Positions 9,427 through 21,441 are shown, numbered from the stretch's first letter. The stretch: DNA of 64,000 bases from Mikania micrantha (GCA_009363875.1 CM018691.1:42901399-42965398), one strand, 5' to 3'. Notes: generated by a model from the letters alone, not told the origin. Program-made: numbers and translations.

Positions 9427-12154
9427 TTTCCTTTTCTTTCTGTCATCGGCTTCAGATTTGCTGGTTTCAACTTGCTCTTCCAAATACCTGACCAGAAGAT
9501 CCTCTGTCTCTTGATCAAACTTGTCAGTAAATGTAGGCAGCTCATCTTCAGCCGATGTGTACTTTGGGTACTCCTCATCAGTAATGTCTTCCAAAATAAC
9601 CTCATCAACATCATCAAAAGGTTCTGGCTCAGGCTCTTCACAAACAGGAACTGAGGTGTCATCAGTGACCACCTCATCAGGATTTAACCTGAACAACTCG
9701 GCAATATGTTCCTTGGTGAGGCAATGGATGATCTCTCCCTCCTCCTTGTCGTAGCTTACTAAGTGCTGTATAATGCCTTGAGCGTCTAAAATCATAGTCA
9801 ATGTCTCATCTAGCTGACGTCTCACAGGCACAGCTTGTACTTCCTCAATAGCTTCTGGTTCGGTTGTCTTTGAGGGAGACGAAGGAGGAGGAGCCTGTGT
9901 CTTCTTATCGTTAGCTTTCTTGGACCGGATCACCGAAGAGGGAGGGGCTTGATCATCATCGTCATCATCGTCATCAGTACCAGATGATTCAGAAGACCCA
10001 CTCCCAGATCCTTCCTTATCATCATCATCAGCATCATCATCATCATCAGATTCTTCATCTTTCTCAGAATCCACATAATCTACCTGTTCCTCCTCAGACT
10101 CTTCTTCTTCTTCTTCATCCATCTCCTTGTCCGATTCATCGGAACGGGACCTTCAAGCCTGGGAGTGCCCTCCTTGGAACCCTCGACAAGTTCAGCAAGG
10201 CGAGCATTCTCAGCTTCCAAAAGAAGAATCCTCTCGTTGAAACCAGAGGCAGTCATAGCCAACTGGTTATGTTCATCAATGTACTTCAGTAGTTGCTCTT
10301 CCTGCTGAGCAGAACGAGCCCTAAGATCAGCTCATTGATCAGCTGCCTGCAGCAACAGGGCATCCTGATCGTTTATCCTCTGAGTGAGCTGAGCAATCTT
10401 AGTCTCTTGCTCCATATTCTTCTCCATCAACCTCAGAACCATACTGTTCAGTGTGCTCAGCTGATTCACAACTGAAACAGTAGGTATAAACATATCAGCT
10501 CGTGATGTAGACAGGCCAGAAGAAGCAGCAACATAGACTGGCTCATGAGTGATAGGAGTGGTCAGAGGGGCAATAGTAGTGTGTGAAAGAACAGCCCTTG
10601 ACCGTGTCAGTGAAGAAACTGATACAGCTGCTACTGATGTAACAGTAGTTGTAGTAGCTGAAGTCAGTTCTGACCTCCTTTGAAATGAAAACCTTGACCT
10701 CTTTCCCCTTCCAGCTCGAGAGGATGTAGGCTGAGAAGTGGCAGCAGTCATAGCCACTGAAGCAGGAGTAGAAGACCGAGGTGGAGGAGAGATATCAAAC
10801 TCTGGTTTAAACAGTGGATCAGTGATCTCCTCCATCTCTTCTTCGGTTCTCTTCCTCTTCCTGACGACCATCTTTCCACCTACCATCACCTTCTCATAGC
10901 CTTCCTCCATAAAGTCATCAGAGTCAGTACTCTCTTCATCACCATCTCCAACAACACCCACATCACCAGACTCCTCTGACTCATCATCACCATCAGAAAC
11001 ATGAGGAGCTGTAGCATCAACAGAGGTAAAAGCGGTAACAGTAGTGGTAGTCAGAAAATCCAACTCAAAAAGAGAATCAACATCAATGTCCTCCTCTTGA
11101 GTGGTAGAGACACCAGCATCACTAACAGCAGCAACACCACCAACATTAACCATGCTCACAGCAGCAGCAGTGGTTATGTTACCTGTACCCACACTCATCA
11201 CAACCGAACTCACAACAGCAGTGCTCACAATCACTGAGCTCTCACCCCCTCCTGCACCACTAGCACCTGCCTCATCACCATTATCACCTCCATCACTGTC
11301 ACCTCCATCAGCTGGTACTACAATGTCTTCAACATCTGAATCAGAGTCACCATGCCTCCATCTGCGACCAGCAGGAGCTCTGTAATCAGGTCGAGAGAGA
11401 TGAGCAAATAAGGATCGGGTGGTGGGCTTCCTCTCTTTTCCCCTGTATGACAAGACTCTGTTAAGAGTGGTGTCATTCATGTGCTCCAAACGAACAATAT
11501 CAGCGTTGATATTTGGAAGATCAGGAACTTGAGCATCAATGATCTGCTGCAGAAACCGAGGGTACATCAGAAACTTCTTGTCCCCTTTAAGACCACGTTC
11601 TCCTTCATACGTATAAAGATAATCTCCGAGAAGTTGAACGGCTTGTTCAACACTAAAGCAGCAAAGGCACATTGGATAGTCTCTCGCATGTCATCGAATC
11701 CTCCTCGCCTTGATCCGAGACAGTGAACTAAAACATGAGCGAGGTACTTGAACTGTGGAGACATGAAGGCTTTGTTGAGAATGCCCGCTCCAATGTCACC
11801 TTCATACTTGCATATGAGAAAACATCCACGAACCAAGAAGCGATCAAGCAAGGATGGCTGATCGGGAGAGTCCAGATAACCACACACTCTCCGAATGTGT
11901 TCAGCAGAAACAACAACATTGTGCCCTTTCACCTTTCCCCTGATAACTGTAGGCTCGGCCTCACAGTCTATGTCAGCTGATGACCAGAAATCCTGCTGGT
12001 GAGAATGGTACGACACATGAACAGTGGATATAGCAGTAAAAATCCTCGAACGCCGAAGAAAAGTAATGATCTCCGAGTAGTGTTTGGCGTTCGGTGTGTT
12101 CAGATCCAGATGAGCACATACGTTATGCTTGGGAACCGATTTGTAACCTGCCAT
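9427..12154 (-). pseudogene. SV1 env-like extra ORF, broken and interrupted by TK1
   Basis: The start is ATG at 12154 (MAGYKSVPKHN). The N-terminal ~190 residues look like a folded domain (SADIDCEAEPTVIRGKV, HIRRVCGYLDSPDQPS). A Ser/Thr/Val/Ala-rich low-complexity middle follows, then a heptad-like coiled-coil (KNMEQETKIAQLTQRINDQ and FNERILLLEAENARLAEL) and a very acidic Asp/Glu tail coded by GAT/GAA runs. Breaks: a frameshift near 11625, TGA near 10333, a frameshift near 10140, and physical truncation at 9427. No signal peptide or membrane segment is visible, so 'envelope' is only the customary name for the extra ORF of Sireviruses. Possible roles are structural or accessory; I cannot assign one. 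Confidence 0.72.
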
Positions 12155-12340
12155 ACTGAACAACAGAAGAAATAAACATGTTAGTACAATTCAGTTAAGC
12201 AGAAAATAGAAATCAGAAAAACAGATTCAAAGTCCAACATTTTGGTCGAATGACCTTCATTCGCCGAATGAGACCTATGAACGAATGACTCATACGCCAA
12301 ATGGAGGTCATTCGCCGAATGAGACATAAGCTAAGCTAGC

Positions 12341-12420
12341 CATTCGCCGAATGAGCCATTCGCCGAATGAGCCATTCGCCGAATGAGCCATTCGCCGAAT
12401 GAGCCATTTGCCGAATGACG
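12341..12420 (-). repeat. 16-bp tandem repeat, 5 units
   Basis: CATTCGCCGAATGAGC begins at 12341, 12357, 12373, 12389 and 12405, the last with one T change. Each unit contains one complete dyad. Confidence 0.9.
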
Positions 12421-12815
12421 ACATTCGGCGCTCATTTTGAATTCAAAATCCCTTTTTCCAAAAATCAAGAATCAGTCCATAAAATTTGCATGTACACACT
12501 CAGAATCAACCGATTAAGACTTTTAATACTGGTATTAGGTAGTTTCAAACTAATTTTAATAGTCTATTTAAACGGTGAACAACAAAACCCTAGATCCTAA
12601 AATTTCGATCTGTTTTCGATGATTCCATGGTTGAAACTGTCTGTTAATCGATCTCCAGGTACCTGAGATGAAATAGAACTTGGTGGTCAGAAGAAGGGTT
12701 AACAAAGGTAACAAGAAATCGATCTAAGACAAAGATTATGACAATTGTCGAATGACGCTTTCTCTGATGTGGCGAAAGTGAATTTGGTCGAATGACCTTC
12801 ATTTGGCCGAAGGAC

Positions 12816-12825
12816 TATTATATAG
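12816..12825 (-). promoter_or_regulatory. Candidate TATA box upstream of env-like ORF
   Basis: CTATATAATA on the minus strand, about 660 bp before the ATG at 12154, with ATTCG dyads on both sides. The SV1 LTR has the same pairing of dyads and TATA. A separate promoter for the env-like ORF is inference. Confidence 0.35.
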
Positions 12826-13704
12826 TCACACTCATTCGCCGAATGAGCTAGGCGAAAGGTCAGCTGATATTCAGTCTCATTCGCAGAATGAGTGTTTCGA
12901 ATAAGACATTCGACAACACCTATTCGCCGAATGATAATGTCGAATGAGACATTCGACACCCTTCATTCGTTGAATGATGAAAACTGTGTTTGATTGATTC
13001 GGTCGAATGACTCATTCGCAGAATGAGTTCATTCGGCCGAATGAGTGAACTTTACCTCTCATTCGGACGAATGAGAGATGATAACACCCAAAACTCAACT
13101 TTTTCAACATCTGGCATTTTGAACAGCAAACTTTTGACAAATTTATGAAGATATGTCTGGTTGGTTCAGGATTCAGATATGACAGACATCCGAAAATACA
13201 GATGATCATCTAAAATAAAAGTTAAAATAGAAAATCTTTTTGTATTTTTCTGAAACAACCACTACAACTGTACAAACAATAACTAAAAACAAATAAACAC
13301 ATGTTTTTGTGAGAAGTCCATTAATAAAATAACACATATCTCTAATCACATCACATTATCTTCTATGAATGCTTTACTTCAAACACAATTTTATTATATT
13401 ATGATACGATTACTGATATATTTGTCCAAACTTAAACCGAACAATACACAACTACTAAACAAACTTTATGATCACTCATATTTCTGATTGAGTTACCCAA
13501 TTCATTTCACCATTAAAGATCAGAATCAGTTCAAAACTCATTTCTGCATATCTTAAAAACCAGTCATCATGAATTCAATAAGATTCAAACATTTATTATC
13601 TTTTTGTATTTTTCTTGTTCTATCCAAATGGATGGCTTCAGCTAGGTCCGTCCCAGCAATATGGCACATGTATGTAGTCGAACTTAATTTGTTTAAGTAT
13701 TTCT

Positions 13705-13825
13705 CAAGCTTGATACCAGCTTGCATTAGGTTTTCTTCAAGCTTAATACCAGCTTGTTTTTGTTTTTCATCAAGCTTAATACCAGCTTGTTTTTGATTTT
13801 CTTCAAGCTTAATACCAGCTTGCCT
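13705..13825 (-). repeat. 33-bp tandem repeat with hairpin core, 4 units
   Basis: CAAGCTTAATACCAGCTTG recurs at 13705 (one change), 13738, 13771 and 13804, a period of exactly 33. Each core is an inverted repeat, CAAGCT and AGCTTG around a 7-base loop. The linkers are T-rich on the plus strand. Confidence 0.85.
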
Positions 13826-14165
13826 TTATTTTTCTTTGAATGAAACCTCATTTGATTCCATGATGACAGGTGTATGCTTGATTTGAGTCAAAAACTGTTT
13901 CTCATTCAAGTGTTTTTATAAAATGGATCCCACAGATCAAACTTTCTAAGTTTTCATAAGTTGTTTATTCATTTTGTATAGTCAGCCTATCAGTACATCC
14001 CATCACACTTCTCTTGTGATTTCAGTTCATACATTCACTTCTGCTTCTATGACATGATAGATTAATGTATTACTTCATAAAGCAAGACAATCTCAATTTT
14101 TAATTTTTCTATTGTTTTTGATTTTTCAAATTTTCTATTGTTTTTGATTTTTCAAATATCTGAAT

Positions 14166-14182
14166 ATCTCCCCCTAAAAACC
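14166..14182 (-). other. Purine-rich tract after SV1 pol
   Basis: AGGTTTTTAGGGGGAGATA on the minus strand, about 115 bp after the pol stop. It resembles the extra polypurine tracts described downstream of pol in Sireviruses. The true tract before the 3' LTR is outside the window. Confidence 0.5.
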
Positions 14183-14294
14183 TAAAAAACAGAAAATCTT
14201 TTTGAGTTTTTGATGAAGAAAATAAACTATACAGGAAAAATTAAAAGACTGAAGGAAAATAAACAAAGCAGAGACTATCTAAGAAAATTGATGA

Positions 14295-16378
14295 TCATTT
14301 GTTAGACTCAGATGAGGATTGAACTTCATCCTTTTGGAAAACACCATTAGCCGATAACAGATATAATAATCTGGGTTTGTCAAATGCTTTTGTAAAAAGA
14401 TTGGCTTTTTGGTGATCGGTGTGAATTTTCACTACATCGATTAATTTATTTTCAAAATAATCACGTATGAAGTGATATTTTATGTCGATGTGTTTAGTTT
14501 TGGAGTGCTGAACAGGATTTTTAGTGACAGCTATGGCAGCAGTATTATCAACATATATAGGAGTGTTAGGAAAATGTAACCCATAGTCCCTGAGTTGCTG
14601 TTGAATCTAGATGATTTGTGAACAGCAACTAGAAGCAGCAATGTATTCAGCTTCACAGGTTAAAGTAGATACCGACGTCTGCTTCTTGCACTGCCAAGTG
14701 ACTAATCGGTCTCCAAAGAACTGACATCCTGCAGATGTTGATTTGAAATCTCTCTTGCATCCACCATAATCGGAATCGCTGTATGCAGTAAGCTCAAAGT
14801 TATCATCATTAGGGTACCATAAGCCAAGTTCCGGTGTACCCATCAGATAACGCATAATCCTTTTTACATCAATAAGATGAGATACTCTTGGTTTTGATTG
14901 ATAGCGTGCACACAAGCAAGTAGCGAACATGATATCTGGCCGAGAAGCAGTAAGATACATAAGAGATCCAATCATTCCTTGGTACAGAGTGGCATCAATT
15001 AACTCCCCCTTTTCGTCTGGAGTAATCCCGTGATTAATCGCCAGTGGGGTACCAGCAGGCTTTGCATCAGACATACTGAACCGGCTCAGAATGTCACCAA
15101 TGTATTTGGTTTGATGAATGAAAATCCCTGCCTCAGACTGATCCACCTGCAAACCCAAGAAAAATTTCATCTCTCCCATCGAACTCATTTCAAAATTTTC
15201 TTTCGTAACCTTCTCGAATTCCTTGCACAGACTAGCATTTGTGGAACCAAAGATTATGTCGTCCACATACACTTGCACCAAGAGTAAATCACTGTCCTTC
15301 TCACGGATGAATAATGTGCAGTCAATGACACCTATTCTGAACCCGTTGTTCAGAAGGTGAGTAGAAAGTGTCTCATACCACGCTCGTGGAGCTTGATGCA
15401 ATCCATATAAGGCCTTGTCTAGCTTGTAAACTTGGTCACGATGCAATGGATCCTCAAACCTGGGAGGTTGACTGACATACACTGTTTCACTGATAACACC
15501 GTGAAGGAACGCACTCTTGACATCCATTTGATAGACTTTAAACTTCTTGAAGGATGCATAATCCAAGAAGATACGAATGGCTTCGAGTCAAGCAACTGGA
15601 GCAAACACCTCATTGTAGTCCAACCCTTCTATCTGTCTAAATCCTTGAACCACCAGACGTGCCTTGTTTCGCACTATGATCCCGTGATCATCTTTCTTGC
15701 AACAAGAACCCATCGAGTGCCGATAACTTTTGCACCTTTGGGACTGTCAACCAATTGCCAGACACCTAACTTTTTGAACTGCAAAAGCTCTTCTTGCATT
15801 GCATCAACCCATGATTCTTCCTTGAGAGCTTCAGTGACAGTACGCGGTTCAACTTGAGAAATAAAGCAGGAATGAGCACAAAAGCTTACATCTGCAAAAT
15901 CAAGAATGTCAGCATGACCGCCAGAAGAAATTTGATTTCGAGTCTTCACTCCATCCATAGGACTCCCAATAATGTTATCTTGAGGATGAATACGATTAAT
16001 TCTTCCAACAGGATGAGGTGGAACCTCAACCTCAGGATCTAAGTTATTCAGATTCAAATCCTCAAGACCTGGTACAAGATTATCAACAACTGGTTCAGGA
16101 GCAGCTGGATGATTGTCATCTGTGTCTGAGCTGTCATCATTTATCTGTGTAGTAGGAACAGTTGCAGATTAAGGTTGAAAGGTTTCATCAGGTGTATTTT
16201 GTGCATCATACAGCATCTGAACAGCAACATCTTCATCTGAATACATGGGGGGCATATTGAATGAATCAAAGAGACTGGAATAATCAAACATCCAATTTGG
16301 CCCTTTTCTAGGTGGGGGCATTGAATATTTCTGAACGTCTACATGGTACCACTCCTCCACATTATGAGTTGAAATGTT
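14295..16378 (-). pseudogene. SV1 Pol C-terminal half: reverse transcriptase and RNase H
   Basis: Follows the integrase in the same frame after TAA (16379-16381). A linker with a further stop near 16169 leads to the RT: KEESWVDAMQEEL, VIGTRWV, then a frameshift near 15690, DVKSAFLHG, LYGLHQAPRAWYE and the YVDDIIFG active site. RNase H follows with YSDSDYGGC, KSTSAGCQF and CEAEYIAA. A TAG at 14607-14609 (probably former TGG) interrupts it; the frame then continues with YVDNTAA- and HIDIKYHF-like sequence to TGA at 14295-14297. RT and RNase H copy the RNA genome into DNA. Confidence 0.88.
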
Positions 16379-17639
16379 TTAAACTCGTTTATTTGGAGTG
16401 CTATACCCAAGAACGTACCCTTCTTCCACCTTCTCATTGAACTTGCCCTGCTCATGTTTCTTAAGCATAGTGCATGGAGCACCAAACGGTTCATGATACT
16501 TAAGATTTAGCTTTCTATTATGGAGCAGTTCAAAGAAAGTCTTCCCATGTCTTTTCACAATTAGTATCCGGTTCAATGTATAGCAAGCATTTGCTACAGC
16601 TTCATTCCAGAATTGAACCGGCTGAGAAGAATCAGCAAGCATAGTTCTAGCAGCCTCAATCAATGTCCTATTTTTGCGTTCAGCAATGCCATTCATTTGT
16701 GGAACGTATGGAGCACTAAATTGTTGCACAATGCCTCTTGCATTACAAAAATTCTCCATGTTGTGGTTTTTGAACTCCGTTCCATTATCAGTCCGAAACT
16801 GACGAATCTTGAGCTTATAAAGTGATCCAAGTTTGGTAACCAAAACTTGAATGCAATCAAACGTTTCAGATTCCTCCTTTAAAAAGAAAACCCAAGAGTA
16901 TCTGGAATACTCATCAGTGATGACAAAACAGTATTGATCTCCATCTATACTCTTCCAATTCACTGGACCAAATAAATCCATGTGGAGAAGCTCAAGAGGC
17001 ACATTGATTGAATGAAACTTTTTCAGCTTATGAGACTGCTTAGATTGCTTTCCCTTCTTGCACGATACACAGATATCAGACAGCTTAAAATTCTTCAAGC
17101 TAACTCCCTCAACCAGACTATTGTGAACCAAATGATTCATCTTGCGTAAGCTCAAATGACCCATCCTCTTATGCCAAAGGATTGAATCTTTCTCAGTTGC
17201 CTTTGTCATAAAACATGAAGCTGTGGAGGATGTAGTTGAAGCTGTGGCCATGTTGAGAACGTACAAATCTTGCTTTCTTGGAGCAGACATCAAAATCCAA
17301 TCTTCAGGAATCTTAACACTTTGCTTAAGAATGTAACATTTTGACTCATCAAATAAGACCTTGTACTCTTTGTCACAAATCTGAGAAACTGACAGGAGGT
17401 TGTTTTCCAGCTGTTTAACATATCTGACATTATCGAATGAAACTTGTCCATTTGTCAGAATCCCCTCTCCTGTAATAAACCCGCCTTTATCTCCGGCAAA
17501 AGCAACATATCCACCCCGAACTGCATTCACATTGGTGAGCAAATAAATATCACCAGTCATGTGTCTGGAAGCCCCACTATCAACGATCCAATTGCTGTTA
17601 ACTCCAGCTTTTGGGGCAACCTGCACAATAAAGAGACAA
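16379..17639 (-). CDS. SV1 Pol N-terminal half: protease and integrase
   Basis: Open for about 415 codons in the +1 frame relative to the end of gag, which stops at 17640. Protease: WIVDSGASRHMTG. The pre-integrase zinc region follows with LWHKRMGHLS and CVSCKKGKQ. The integrase core keeps all three acidic residues: Asp in LLHMDLFGPV, Asp in FRTDNGTEF and Glu in NGIAERKNR. It ends at TAA 16379, directly after TPNKRV. There is no ATG near the start, so it was presumably made as a Gag-Pol fusion by frameshifting. Confidence 0.92.
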
Positions 17640-20555
17640 TCAGTTCACTTTGGGAACCCAAGCCTTTACAGTCTTGGGTTGACCTAGAGAGTCTCGGATC
17701 CAAACATCAATCCATTTTCCATCAGGAAGAGATTTATCTGAAATAGGTGGAACAGAATCCTCAGATAATTTAACTTTCCAAATTGCATTTTTATCAAAAG
17801 AGGTTTTCAGATAAATGGATGATGATTTTGCTTGGTTTACTTTAACCACATTTGGAACATTCAAAGTTTCCAGTTTTCCTTTACTCTTGTCTGAAGTTTT
17901 AATCTGAATGGGTTGCTTAGACTTTGTTTGAACAGGCTTAGGTACAGATTTTACCAGTTTTGGTAAAGCAGAATTAAGTTTTCTGAAAGAAACAGCCTTA
18001 GGCCTGATCAACTGAGGGCAGAATCTCACAATGTGCCCAGACTCACCACATTCAAAACAAACTTTGTCACCTTTTTTATGAAAATGTTTTAAATCAGAAA
18101 ATGATTTTTTAGTTGATTTAGAAACATTTGTCTTCTGACATTCTGGATCAAAACCCAAACCCTTTGTCCCTTTGTTACCAACCAAAGCTGATTTGGTAAC
18201 ACAATTAGCTTCAGACCCTTGTGAAGCTTTAACAAAGCATAATTCTTTGTAAATATTTGATTTGTAGATTGGGTCACCTTTCATGACAACAGGGGTTTGA
18301 TTTCGAGTAGTACTATACTTAGTGGAATAATCTGATTCATCCTCAGAATCGGAGACCCAATCTTCAACAACTCCATCCACCTGAGATCCATCGGTCTTTG
18401 ATGAACTCTGATTTACACTCAGACCAACTGGATCTATTACTAACGGAGTAGTAACCTGAAAATCCTTTACATCTTTGTCATTTGGTGTATTGACAAAGGC
18501 ATTGAGGATTGGTGGAGGACAATTTTGATAATTAACCTTTTTCCTTCCCCTGATCAGTACCCCTACTGATCATATGCTCAATGATATAAGATGAGCTTTC
18601 ATAGCTCTTGAGCTTCTGGCCTAGAGTCTCATAGTCACATTCGACTATTGCTAACTTCTTCTTGATCTCATTGATGGTGTTGAGATAAGAAGTTATAGCA
18701 TCTTCCTTGTTCAGAACAGCGATCTCGGCCTCATGCAATTGTCTATTTAAAAGATCAATTTTAATCTGAAAATATTTTTCATTAGATTTTAAAATTTTGT
18801 TTGCTTCAATGCACAAGTCGAGATCGTTCAACAAGTCACTGTTATGCTTCTGATAAGCAAGAACCTTACTCCTAAGGTCAACATAATTGAAACAATCAGA
18901 ATGAGAAGATGAACAGTCAGTGTATACCTGCTTAGACTCTGATGAAGCAGAAGAGTTTACCATCAAGGCAAATTGAGTAGAGGAGTCATCAGCTTCAACA
19001 TCAGAATCTTGAGTGTCTGAATCTGTCATACTATATGATTCTGAACTTGAGACTTTATCATCATTCACCAATGAGTCTTCCCGAATTCTTTCCTCACCTT
19101 GATCTTCTGATTTTTGAATTTCAGCCATACAAGCTTTATCTTGTTCTTCTTTATCAGCATTAAACCTAAAATCCCAGTTCACCCCTTCATCCTGTTGAAC
19201 CATTAAAGCTTTACTTGCAGAGGATGAAGATCCAGCTTGAGAAGGAGAATCAATGGGGACTAATCTCCTTTTTGGATTGGCATTAGAGGATTTCTGATGC
19301 TGAAATCGATTCTTGTTGCCCGCTTTCTTCGGTTGTTTGCACTGCCTGGCAAAATGACCCTTCTCACCACAGTTGTAGCATGTCACGGACGCCATATCGA
19401 ATCCAAACTTAGAATCCTTGTTTAAATTGATATCCTTCCCAGTCCTCTTAACAAACTCCATAGCTCTCCTAACCGCACTTGCCAATGCCCACATAATGTC
19501 AATTCGTTCCATGTCATCAGAATCAATCTGAGAATAGTCATCATTGGTCAAATAAGGATTGCCGATCTAACCAGCAACTAATCCATCATATGAGCTAACC
19601 AATGTTGACAAAAGACCCATATTCTCTTTTGCAATCTCCACGGTGACCTTGTCAAAGTTCTCTGTTTTTAGACTGGCGGTAGGCTGATGATGCTCTTGTT
19701 GTGAACTGGTTGAAGATGATTGACTGAAATGAATCTGAGCTATAGATGGAGCCTCAGATGTCTTAGAAACAAAAGCAGTCTTCAGAGGAGCATGAGTAGT
19801 GGATTTATCTACTGTGGGAGTGGAGTAGTATAATGAGGGATCCTGAACTTGAACAACCCTCTTGGCTTTCCATTTGTTCTCTATCTCCTGCTCTTTCAGC
19901 TTCTGGATGAAATCATTGATATCCATATGTGCCAACATCTGATTCTGCTTGAGTACCATCAAGAAAGACTCCCACTTTGGAAGTAGAGCATCCGCCAAAC
20001 ATTGAATTTTCTCCTGAGTTGTAGTTTTGACCTCATGGTTGAATAACTCGCTCAAAAGATGATAAAACCTAGCAATCAGCTCATCCAGAGACTCATTTCC
20101 TACATACGTAAAGATATTGAATTCTTTTCTCAATGTTTTAGACTTATGCTCTTCAAAGCATCATTCCCCTCATATCTTTGTTGTAAAGCATCCCATAGGT
20201 ACTTGGAAGATGTGAACTGTCTAAACTGATGGAAGATATCCGTAGCAATAGAGTGTGACAAAATGGCATAAGCTTTTTTCTCATAGTCATACAACTTCCT
20301 TTGAGGCTCAGTCATTCTTGTAACAAGCATAGGAGTACTATCCTCATTCAAAGGCCTCAGATAACCTCCTTCTATCATCATCCACATATTTGTATCCACC
20401 CCATTGATGTGGATCTCAAATCTATACTTCCAATAAGGGTAATCGTCTAAAGTCAGCAACTTGGGAGCTTTATTTGAGTTCCCTGTCTCATTCTCTGTCA
20501 ACAATAGAGTCTGAATGCGATGGTTTTGGTTTGCCATGAGTGCAAGATCCTCCAT
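17640..20555 (-). pseudogene. SV1 Gag
   Basis: The start is ATG at 20555 (MEDLALMANQNH). The N-terminal region is UBN2/Copia-gag-like (DYPYWKYRFEIHINGVD, LWDALQQRYEG, then YHLLSELFNHEV). The first CCHC knuckle is CYNCGEKGHFARQC. A long Ser/Asp-rich and coiled-coil-like middle follows, then a second knuckle, CFECGESGHIVRFC, and the end AWVPKVN. Breaks: a -1 shift near 20135, TAG at 19567-19569, and a +1 shift near 18540 at an A/G-rich run that restores the original frame. A Gag of this size (~970 codons) is long for Copia but normal for Sireviruses. Gag forms the particle and binds the RNA. Confidence 0.85.
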
Positions 20556-21140
20556 TTAATCAGAAATGACAAAATTCAACACTTAGAAAAATTTCAGAAA
20601 AACTGCCGAATAAGACAACTTGGGCGAATGTCGGGGACCGAATGAACTAAAACTGGCGAATGAGGGCTGAGTATGACAACTGGCGAATGTGAGTATCGAA
20701 TGAACCTATTCGGCGAATGACCGATCGAATGAGGACTTTCGCCGAATGAGAGTGGAGTATGAGTCTATTCGGAGAATGGCAAGAGCGAAGGAGCTATTCG
20801 CCGAATGAGACCTATTCGGCGAATGGAGGGTTATTGGGCTAAACCCATTCGGCCGCAACTGCCATTCGGGCGATCTTGGTTTTCAGCAACGAAAATCGTG
20901 ATAACTTGCGATTTTGACCAAATCTATGCACCAAATTTGGTACAGAAGTTCAAGACATGATTATCAACCAATTGGGAAAAGGTTTTAACAAACAAACCAC
21001 AAAAACCCACAAATTTTCAATGAAATAGTGACTTGGAGAGCAAGAAACTTAGGGTTTTTGACAGTTACGAAAATCAGATTTTTGGAAACTTTAGATCTGA
21101 TGATTTAGAGTGGAAATCGAGTAGAATCAAGAGCCAAATC
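20556..21140 (-). promoter_or_regulatory. SV1 5' leader with ATTCG dyads
   Basis: About 585 bp between the primer site and the gag ATG, with no open frame. About fifteen ATTCG/CGAAT half-sites cluster at 20605-20875, several as full ATTCGNCGAAT dyads. Confidence 0.7.
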
Positions 21141-21150
21141 TCTGATACCA
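21141..21150 (-). other. SV1 primer-binding site (tRNA-iMet type)
   Basis: TGGTATCAGA on the minus strand, two bases after the LTR end (...TTTACA). Confidence 0.88.
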
Positions 21151-21378
21151 ATTGTAAAGACGTGATAGGACCGGTGATTTCACTTTGGACGGAAGGTTAG
21201 GGTTTTGACACACGACGAACATGAAGATGATGAACAAAATCAAATGATATATTGATAGAATCGAATGATTACATGATTGTATTCACATCATAAAAGAACA
21301 TAGCATGATCTCTCCCCCTTTTGTGCTCAAACCCAAGAACACACACAAAACCTTAAACCCTAAAATCTGAAAAACTGG

Positions 21379-21387
21379 TATTTATAG
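21379..21387 (-). promoter_or_regulatory. SV1 LTR TATA box
   Basis: CTATAAATA on the minus strand, about 206 bp from the LTR start. An AGGGTTTAAGG-type leader follows. Confidence 0.75.
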
Positions 21388-21398
21388 GGGCTGTAGCC

Positions 21399-21441
21399 CA
21401 TTCGGCCGAATGAAGCCATTCGGCCCTTCATTCGCCGAATG
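21399..21441 (-). promoter_or_regulatory. ATTCG dyad cluster upstream of SV1 TATA box
   Basis: CATTCGGCCGAATG (21399-21412), a half-site (21416) and CATTCGCCGAATG (21429-21441). It begins 12 bp from the TATA box, a typical place for an upstream activator or repressor site. Confidence 0.6.

Larger units (their letters stand above)
12240..13080 (-). repeat. ATTCG(N)CGAAT dyad array
   Basis: Dozens of CATTCG or CGAATG half-sites, many paired as ATTCGCCGAAT or ATTCGGCCGAAT (5-bp arms around 1 or 2 bases). They sit in two clusters: 12240-12430 and 12745-13080. The array directly precedes the env-like ORF. The same dyads occur in the SV1 leader and LTR promoter. Confidence 0.8.
12155..14294 (-). 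other. SV1 spacer between pol and env-like ORF (2.1 kb, non-coding)
   Basis: No credible coding frame on either strand. It holds the ATTCG dyad array with a 16-bp tandem block (12240-13080), a TATA-like site (12816-12825), AT-rich sequence (13200-13560), a 33-bp hairpin-forming tandem repeat (13705-13825) and a purine-rich tract (14166-14182). Position and content match the long regulatory-looking spacers known from Sireviruses. Confidence 0.7.

Noticed and set aside
9984..10292. Plus-strand His-rich frame
   Set aside because: Reverse reading of the GAT/GAA-coded acidic tail of the env-like ORF.
12341..12420. Simple microsatellite
   Set aside because: The 16-bp unit contains the same dyad found dispersed elsewhere, so it is treated as part of that motif family.
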